Part shown: positions 56,297 to 64,000 of the stretch, piece after piece
Numbering within the stretch: position 1 is the first letter of the stretch
How the letters are laid out: the number at the start of each line of letters is the position of its first letter
Source: Aaosphaeria pasadenensis
Taxonomy: Eukaryota > Ascomycota > Dothideomycetes > Pleosporales
DNA: 64,000 nt
Direction of reading: 5' to 3'
NCBI GenBank assembly: GCA_022813625.1
Contig: JAKLMB010000019.1
Location: forward strand, 682,001 to 746,000
Translations under genes and position numbers: made by a program
The notes under the pieces: generated by a model
The model's database searches: none
Told to the model about the DNA's origin: nothing
What the model saw: only the letters and a program-made list of their open reading frames with translations

Positions 56297-57919
56297 CCAA
56301 AGATCGAGATCTGTTGGGACTCGAGAGTGGACACACGTTCTGGATGGTGCTCACTGGTGACAGTTGGAATCATCTAGCTTCTGGTTGATGTGGTTGGTGT
56401 ACGCGAAATTATGGATCAATGGGGGTGGTGGTGTACACTGTATGCTGGCTACCTAGGTAATTAGATAGATATCCAATACACCTGCTAAATAGAAAGAGTT
56501 GAGGAAAGGGATGGTGGTAGTAGGAGTAATTAGATAGTAGATGTTCACTCCAAATAGATACGAACAATACTCCGTACAGGTTCAATTGTTATTATGGTCA
56601 TTGTTATGGTTATTGCGAGAGATTGTTGGTTTATGCAGGAAACGAAAGAGGAAAGTAGGACGCAGACTGATCAGATTGGATGCTTCGAATCTGGAAGGCG
56701 CCCTTGCATGATGACACGCTGATTGGTCCCAGCAGGCAAACAACCCAATCACTTGTACCCGAATTGGGAATGAAGGAGATTCCAATTTCAATCTTCTTGG
56801 CTCTTCATCTCCCCCCCGTTATTCCCAGTAACAACATCTACCTACCTAGGCACTTAGTTAAGAACAACATCAACATCAAAAGCAATCAACTATTGTACAC
56901 TTGCAGAACTACTACGTGCGGTAAGTCGGGCCCTAATATCATCAGTCTAAACATCTACTTTGAACCACGGGACTCGTTGTCCTCCCACGACTGACCGCCC
57001 AATTGAGCATCTGTCTAATTTTCTGTGGAGCAAATGCTCACACGTTGCCAGTCTTCCCCTTCCTCTTCTTTCTGCTCTTGGGTATACTCTGGCTTCTCCT
57101 CGGAGATTTATTTCATCCATTCAACTTACCACCTACCAGCACCTTGCTGCATATTGTCATACTCTTGCAATGATATACAGTTGACCCAGTCGGGTTCATC
57201 GTTGACGTCTTGCTTCTCCACAAGGGAGATGCCTGTCTGGCGCACGACCAACGCTGTAATACAGACTGTGCGCCACCAAATTTAGTCCAAAGTGGAGAAT
57301 AGACACTTGTGGACGCTCCACCTAATAATTGTCGTATCTGTCTACTTTGGTGACTTGGATGATGGATGGACACGAATGAACAGACTGGACAGGGTGGGCA
57401 TGGGCATTCTCCATTCTGCCACTTCTTCTTCGATTCAGGAGGAGAGAACCCAGCCACAGGGCACGTGCAACCTCGACCAGCGAGCCAGTGCAAGCATCCA
57501 AGATTGCTTGCTAATTTCGAAACGCGCTCATGAACCACTGCGAAATTGCGAATTTCCGAAACAACCTCTTTTTTTCAATAATTTGCCACATACCGCACAT
57601 GCTACATGCCTCTTACCTTGTGCCTGCTTGCCTGCCATTGCGCAAGGATCGAGTGGCCTTGAGAGCTCCATCTGTCACGCTTGTACCCCGTACCTGAAGA
57701 TCGTAATGCCACCCAGATCTTAATTTCTTCAACCCCCCCAGGGCTCATGCCTACACAGTAATGAATTACATTATGACGGGCAGGTCGAGCAGGAGCAAAA
57801 GCCACCGTGCGACACTCCGCGGCTATCTTCACTTTGTGCGAGGTTTGGGCACCCATGGTACGTTTTTGTACCGGGTCACCCAGAGATCGTGTAGTCCAAA
57901 GTGGCACCCGTCCGCGAAG

Positions 57920-57944
57920 CACAAGGGCACAAGGGCACAAGGGC
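57920..57944. repeat. ACAAGGGC triplicate
   Basis: Three perfect copies of the octamer ACAAGGGC in a row. Confidence 0.8.
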
Positions 57945-60900
57945 TTGCTTCGGGCTCGCCACTGATGAAATGGATGTTCGTCCATTGGCTGTTCATCGAC
58001 AACGTACTGCTCTGCACTCACGACGCGCCTTGTTCTTTGCGACTTGAAATCTTTTTCTCTTCCCTTCGTCCAATTTACCATTCAAGCACATGCTCGAAAA
58101 TTGAATTGACTTCAATCTACCGCACGCTGTAAATTGCAATTCGTACAGCTAATACAGTTGGATCGCTAAGTCGCTCGGTGGTAATTAGCAACGGTCCATC
58201 GTTCTCTACTCCAAACATTATCTCGCTAGGCACTCGAGGATTCAATGACAGCAGCAAGCTAGTACTCCATAAACGTTTACACTTCCCGATGACCGCATCG
58301 TTGCCTGACATCTGAAACAAGGAATCATTGTAGACGGTACGTAGTTCGACTCGGTTGCTGTGGTGATGTTTGCATGTATACTTGTACCGTGCCCATAAGG
58401 GAAAAAACGGTCGATAGTCGATACTTGGCAGGCAACTGGTGGGTTGATTCTTGCACGGAGAACTGCACTGCCACATTCGCATTCGTATGCTCCCGCTTCC
58501 AAACTCGTCCGTACCTTTGATCTTTCTCAAATTCACTCATTGTGATATTGTAAATTTGTATCTCTCTCACATGTCGCCGTCGCTGCACCGACACCGACGA
58601 TGTCGAGCGATAATCATAGTAAAACCGCGTGCTGTATTACATGCATAGCACTGTCTACTAACCAACCGACCAACCAATCGCTTCCCTCCCTCAATCTTCC
58701 AACCGCCCCCCTCCCGACCGTCCGTCCATCCATCCCGTCCCAAATTGTTCGGCGCTCGCTCGTAAATTTCAGGGTCCAAACCGAAGAAAGAAAATGGTTT
58801 CAACACCACCGCCGACGCCGATACGATTGCGAAAAATCCAAGAGAGAAAGCAGCGGCACCGAAGTGGAGCCCAACCCACCCCACTCCATAGCTACGAGTG
58901 CGTCGGCGCGGTTATCCTATCTATCTCTGGTTACACGTACATGAAACGGATGGTATGGGTTCGTTAAACCGTTTCATAGGGTTTTGCGGTGCCAAGAGAG
59001 AGTGGGAACGAAAGGATGCGATTAGTAACGGTCTGGGCGACGGGTCGGTTGGACGCTGAGGGTTGAGGTTAGATGGGAGGACGGGAAGGTGAGCTAGTTG
59101 GGTACGGAGGTAGTTATTTCGATTTGACGTTTTTGACGGCGGGTGGAACGATGGGAAGAGGGAAGGTTTGGTAGGGCTCTGTTGAACGGGCGGGTGGTCG
59201 GACGAGAGGTAAGGTGGTTTTGATTTCTCATGGTCTGCTCTGTACGGTTTAATGTAGTAATCATTACTGGAATGAAAGAGCAAATTAGAGTTCCTAAAGC
59301 TATATGCAATGAGAGTCACTCAAGTCGCGTTGTGCTAGTATACCACTGCATCTATCAAGACATCTACAAACCGCCCAAAACCTCACATCGAAACCCGGAA
59401 ACCCGTACCGCCATTCGGCACCCTCGGGGCATGGCAAAATCCAAACATATCTTTCTTTCCCACACTTACACATTTCACGCGGCGGCGCTGAAGAAAGACT
59501 AGTGCGCCGAAAGGGTCCCTGAAGATCATTGTTTCTTGACTTTACTCTCCCGCTAGCTAGCTAAACCGTGCTGCCTACCGGTAATTATGAACGTCGTAGT
59601 TTTTTTCTCTGCAGAGAGAGAAAGAACGGCGGCTCGGGTTGTGTGCGGCCGAGGGATGGACGATTGTAATCATTCTGTCTTTTGTTTCGTAGTTACCTTT
59701 CTGTAGCTGTGGATTGGGTGTTGATTCGTGTATGTGCGGACGTTTTGTACCACGCTCCCTTCCTCCCTCGTACGCGCATACCTATGTACAAGCAGCGGAA
59801 ACCCGCGAGACCCCCAGCACGACCAAGCAAAAAGTTCAATGCGGCTTTCCCTTCACTGCGTATTTCGTTTTCGTTGCTGCTAGTTAATTACGATTACCAT
59901 CACCATCGCCAACGTCGCTGGGGCGCACGCGAGTAATGGGACCGAAGAGTGTTGTCCAAGGGTAGCCGGTTACACTTGGGGAGGTGGGGATGCCGAATTG
60001 GGTAATTTTGGTATGACGATGGGATTGGGAGGGGTTGGATGTTTGGTACGCCAGGCGGGTAGCAGGCATGCCGTTTTCTTTCTCGTCTGTCTTTTACTTC
60101 CTGCTGTGGTTTACTGGTTTGTTCTTGGGGCAGTTTTGGTGGTTGGAAAAGGGAACCAGCCGTAGTCCGTTGTGTGCCACGGATATGCTACTGTGTGGTT
60201 AGTTGACAGCCTCACTCGCGCTTGTGTACGAAAAGTCGTTTGTCTGTCTGCCTCTGCCCCGGACGGGACGCAGCGAGGTCGGGTCGTACGAGGCGGGGGA
60301 AGGAGGAGGAGGGGAACTTGGCATTGATTGGAAGCGCACCATCTGTAGGTACGTTAATTGTTGCTAAGAGGGTGAAGAAGTCTGGAACGTGGAGGGCATT
60401 GAGGCTTGAATTGATGCGGGGGAGAATTTGTGTTGAGTGAATGGGCGTTGTTAGTTAGTGACAAGGCATTGTAGGGTTCGTTGGTCGGACTTTGTGGGGG
60501 AGGTTTATGCTGGGGCGTTGGATCGGACTTGAGATCGCTATGCAGTGGTATGCGCATGGTTATAGGAGAGTGTGTAAGTGCATCAGGTAGTGCTGCGGCC
60601 GGGATGTCACAGAGGAGAATAATGGAATGTATGCAATGCGTCGTGGATATGTATTGGAGAAATGTAATTGATGCTGGCCATGAGAGTTAAAGTATGGGGA
60701 AAGATAGTTTGGTCAATGGTGACACAGGCAAGCGGCAAGGCCGGCACAGGGGAGATTCGATATGACGAGACGGTGACTGGAGTTTGCTATGTATCTGCAA
60801 GTGGTTCTGGTATTGATGTGAACATAGCGGATGTTGAATGGGCACAATGGGAACAGAGAGCAAAGGGCCGATACATTGGCAAGTCATGTTATCGATCACC

Positions 60901-62187
60901 ATCACGATCAACGTCGTCATCGTCAATGTCATTTAGTTCATTAGCATCAATTCAATCGTGCAAGGCAGAAGCGAAGCAAAGCACAAACAATACTTGTACG
61001 ATACGATGGATGTGGGGGTGGCACGAACGAGAAATGGCAACAATTGCGACAACGGTTTTTGGCCATGGCACGGAACGGCAAGGTGAACCAGCCCAGCTTC
61101 TCCGCACTCTCGTCTACCAACATCCTATTTACGGCGAAGAATAGGCAAGTCAAGTTCAAGGCAAAGGCGAAGCAGGCAAGCAAGCGAAAGAGTACGAAGT
61201 TAGGTTGGTTGGCTCATCTCTCTTTCACGACTCAGGTCGAACTAGAGCTCACCCGCAGAGGGCACATGTTTGCCCCTGCATGAGAGGGAGGGAGATGGTG
61301 TGGATGTTATGTGCATCGAGGATAGCGCGGCTGTTTGGTGGTCATGATGGACATTGGATGCTTGGATGCATCATGGCTTGCCCATCATCAACCCCGGTCT
61401 CCCAGTCCACTCTTTACTCCACTCTTTCATGGGCGCGGTCTCCGCCGCCGCCTGCGTAGACAATGTCAATCTTCATATCGCACGTCGTCGTTCATTTAAT
61501 CAGGATTCGGGTCAGGGACTGAGGACCATTCAGAGATGTTCGTCCCGGATGCCGGATGGGATGGGTGATTTTCCTCACCTAGGTCACACGTAGATGGCTA
61601 TCACGGCATGGTAAGGTGAGGTGAGTCCCTCGTAGATAACAGAAGGTTGGCGCGGACGGGAAGGGACTGGGCATGCAAGGCACTGGGGAATCTCGAATAG
61701 GTACGGAATCTGTATCGTACTGTACTGTGATGTACTGTTGTTATTGCTTTCACTTTCAATATACAGGGGGCCTGGCGGTGACAAAACCCGCAGTGGGGAC
61801 CTGAGATTCACATTGCAATTGTTCAATACTTGTAGATTGTATTGCAAAGTATGGAGTACTCTGCAGGCAATCTTCTCTGTGCTCTGGACTCTACGTCGTG
61901 CGGCCGTAGAGAGTGCATTATCGAGCGATGAAGAGTCTACTCCTCTGTAGTAGTGTGTACTCCGAAGATACCAGTCGAGAAGGGAGTGCAGTAGTGTTTC
62001 CGTGTGCATGTCGCGTGCAGCCGTGCCTAGCGAGCTGGAGCGAGTAAGAAGCCGGCATCGCCGCTCGATAGACGTGACCAGCCAGGGCCACTACCGCCTG
62101 GTCTGCCTGGTCTGCAGCGCGATGCTGCAGGATCAAGAACGGCTTCGGATCGTCGACTGGCACGACATACAGATAGTCGGTGGGCGA

Positions 62188-62207
62188 TGGTGGTGGTGGT
62201 GGTGGTG
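62188..62207. repeat. TGG trinucleotide repeat
   Basis: Six to seven perfect TGG units. Confidence 0.85.
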
Positions 62208-63108
62208 CGGAGAAGGAGGGGAAGATGGGAGGCAAAAAAAAAAGCAACGAGAGATAAGCTGCAGACAGTGTTCGCCTTCCTTCGCCTTCTTTCTCGTCTT
62301 CTCTTCTTCCTGGGGAAGAGATCGACTTGCTTGGAGTTGGAGATGGTAGGGATTGGGAAGCAATGCAGAGAGCCTATCTATCTACACAAGCACGACTAGG
62401 ATCAACTATCACACACACACAACACCCTGATCTACACTTTCGCGAAGGAGTATCGTTGATTAAGGGTTCCTACGCCATACAGGATTCTCGTATTTTGCTA
62501 CATACCTTACCTACACTGCTGTGACTGTTTGTGCTGCCTGCTCCGTGTGGGTGTAGTGGTGGTTAGTGGGATGATTACAGAACTGCATGGTGCATATCGC
62601 AGAGCAGAGACTCGAGACTCGAGGGTGACAAGCTGGGGCGATGTGCCTTGCTATCGCGCTTCCTGACACGAACGTGGTATGGCGGGGATGAAGGAAGGGG
62701 TGCGAAAGATAAGTGTTGCATGAAGATGCGTGCCTGGTGCTGCTGGACGACCGGAACGGCGACGACGACAATGACAACGGAGACGACAGCCGTACGACAT
62801 GATCTAGTCTTGCATTGAAGGCGGCGTTCAAGAAGAATTGAATCTCGACCGTCGGACTCCAATGCTTAATTCCTCATTCCTTCCTTTTTCTCTAGTAATT
62901 CCTCTTCACCTTCTTTCTTTTCCTTTGTGCCTGGATGAGGCTAGGGAAATAATAAAAATCAATAATCCGAGGTCGAGATGGCTATTAGCGGAGATTAGGT
63001 TCGGAGGCGCTGCTGAGAGAGCAGAAAAAGCGAAAGTGAGGGAGATGAAAATTCTCGTGAGCCTCGTGATGGTACTCGGTAGGCAGTAGTTACGCTCGTA
63101 AGGAAACG

Positions 63109-63149
63109 CCCGCCAGCCAGCCAGCCCGGCCAGAGCCAGAGCCAGCCCA
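63109..63149. repeat. CCAG-rich repeats
   Basis: CCAG and CCAGAG units in imperfect tandem array. Confidence 0.7.
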
Positions 63150-63710
63150 TTTCCATCCATCGGCGTAGGCGCGGCCAAGAGTTGTTGCTTGCAGGACGTG
63201 GATGGTGGACCTGGTGGGCGCACCACCACCACGCATGTAGAGGCAGCCTCTCCCCGGCCAGATCGATTGGAATCGGCCATGCAATACTACATGTATATTC
63301 ATGTGTATGTATGTACACATACACAAACAGGTACATGCGGCAACTAGTTTGCATTAAAACAAGAAAAGTCGTTGTTCTTGCAGGTACCGGATGTGGACGG
63401 AAATCGATATAATGCTGCTTTACAGAAGGGTGTAGGCAGTTGTTGTTTGTTCGGTAGCGTAAACCGTAAACCGCACGAGTAGATCATGGGGGAGTCGATA
63501 CTGTCAGGTACAGTTACGACAGCAGTGAGTGGTAATTAGAGTGCAGCATGGGTGTTGTCACATCCCACTATTTATTACCTGTTACCTAGGCATTTGGATG
63601 GAGTCAATACGCTAAGTAGTCTACAAAACTCCACTTCTATACAACTTGAAAAGATCCAAGAGGAAATAAGATGATTGAGGCACTTACTACTCTGCACTCT
63701 AGACGATAAA

Positions 63711-63729
63711 CGAAGACGAAGACGAAGAG
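63711..63729. repeat. CGAAGA hexamer repeat
   Basis: Three tandem copies of CGAAGA. Confidence 0.8.
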
Positions 63730-64000
63730 GTTACAAGCAGCGAACGGGGACGCCGCAGAAGCCAGCAGTAAACAGCGTCGTGGCCATCGTCACCGTAGTC
63801 GACTGGCACCAACCACGAACCAACCCTCAGCCACTGGGACTAACTAGACTAAGGAATAATGAAGTCGACTAGCGATTAGGTGGGTTCAAAACAACTCATA
63901 CTCGCACCCATTTCTCTTTCTGTCTGACCACCTATTATTACGCAGTTGACAGTGCACTCGTCGCCATCACCATCGTCATCGTCTTAGGCAGACGGACGGA

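Larger units (their letters stand above)
55461..64000. other. Long gene-free region at the right end
   Basis: About 8.5 kb with no open frame that resembles a protein, no RNA gene I can recognise and no terminal or inverted repeats of a transposon. It holds scattered short tandem repeats (listed separately), TACCTAGG-type palindromes at 56450, 56843, 61577 and 63583, and TACTCCGTAC at 56568. It could be an extended promoter for a gene beyond the window edge, or non-coding transcription units. Confidence 0.45.

Noticed and set aside
63660..63900. Possible repeat array suggesting CRISPR-like structure
   Set aside because: Only a short CGAAGA microsatellite; no spaced direct repeats, and the DNA is fungal.

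Overview
The window is nuclear DNA of a filamentous ascomycete (Pezizomycotina). The evidence is short phase-matched GT-AG introns (about 49-170 nt, one of 426 nt) with CTAAC/CTAAT-like branch sites, compact genes separated by low-complexity intergenic DNA, and orthologues of conserved fungal housekeeping proteins. I cannot place it more finely from sequence alone. I found no tRNA, rRNA, CRISPR array or intact transposon.

Layout, left to right. 0.7-6.2 kb: ELP2 (Elongator WD40 subunit, minus) head-to-head with URM1 (ubiquitin-like sulfur carrier, plus), then TDP1 (tyrosyl-DNA phosphodiesterase with two UIM-like motifs). 8.2-12.6 kb: an F-box protein and an RWD/RBR-type E3 ubiquitin ligase. 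13.7-18 kb: a small DUF427 protein, bystin/ENP1 (minus) and, divergent from it, the COMPASS SPRY subunit BRE2/ASH2. 18.5-22.5 kb: a PLP-dependent aromatic-amino-acid-decarboxylase-type enzyme with GC-rich codon use, and an external alternative NADH dehydrogenase. 26.4-36.4 kb (all minus): a PQ-loop vacuolar transporter, an orphan polytopic membrane protein, an alpha-arrestin and a large coiled-coil protein of unknown function. 39.4-44.3 kb: a SMUBP2/HCS1-type superfamily 1 helicase (six exons) divergent from endonuclease III (NTH1). 44.9-45.6 kb: a coding-like stretch that no single reading frame explains. 46.3-50.9 kb: glutamate-cysteine ligase modifier subunit (minus) divergent from the AP-1 sigma subunit (APS1), then MAF1, the RNA polymerase III repressor. 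53.7-55.5 kb: a decayed F-box-type pseudogene. 55.5-64 kb: about 8.5 kb in which I see no gene, only simple repeats.

Four divergent gene pairs share promoters of roughly 0.2-0.55 kb. Two pair related functions: ELP2/URM1 (the two arms of tRNA wobble-uridine mcm5s2U modification) and helicase/NTH1 (both nucleic-acid metabolism). Ubiquitin-related genes (URM1, a UIM-bearing TDP1, an F-box protein, an RBR ligase) cluster in the first 12.6 kb, which may be chance. I found no convincing novel system. The best leads are the two decayed or unresolved loci, the head-to-head tRNA-modification pair, the gene-free right end, the long 3'-proximal helicase introns, and two short motifs (TACCTAGGTA and ACTCCGTAC) recurring between genes.

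Exon boundaries were inferred by hand from splice motifs and protein-family continuity. Each summed coding length is a multiple of three, but none is backed by transcripts.
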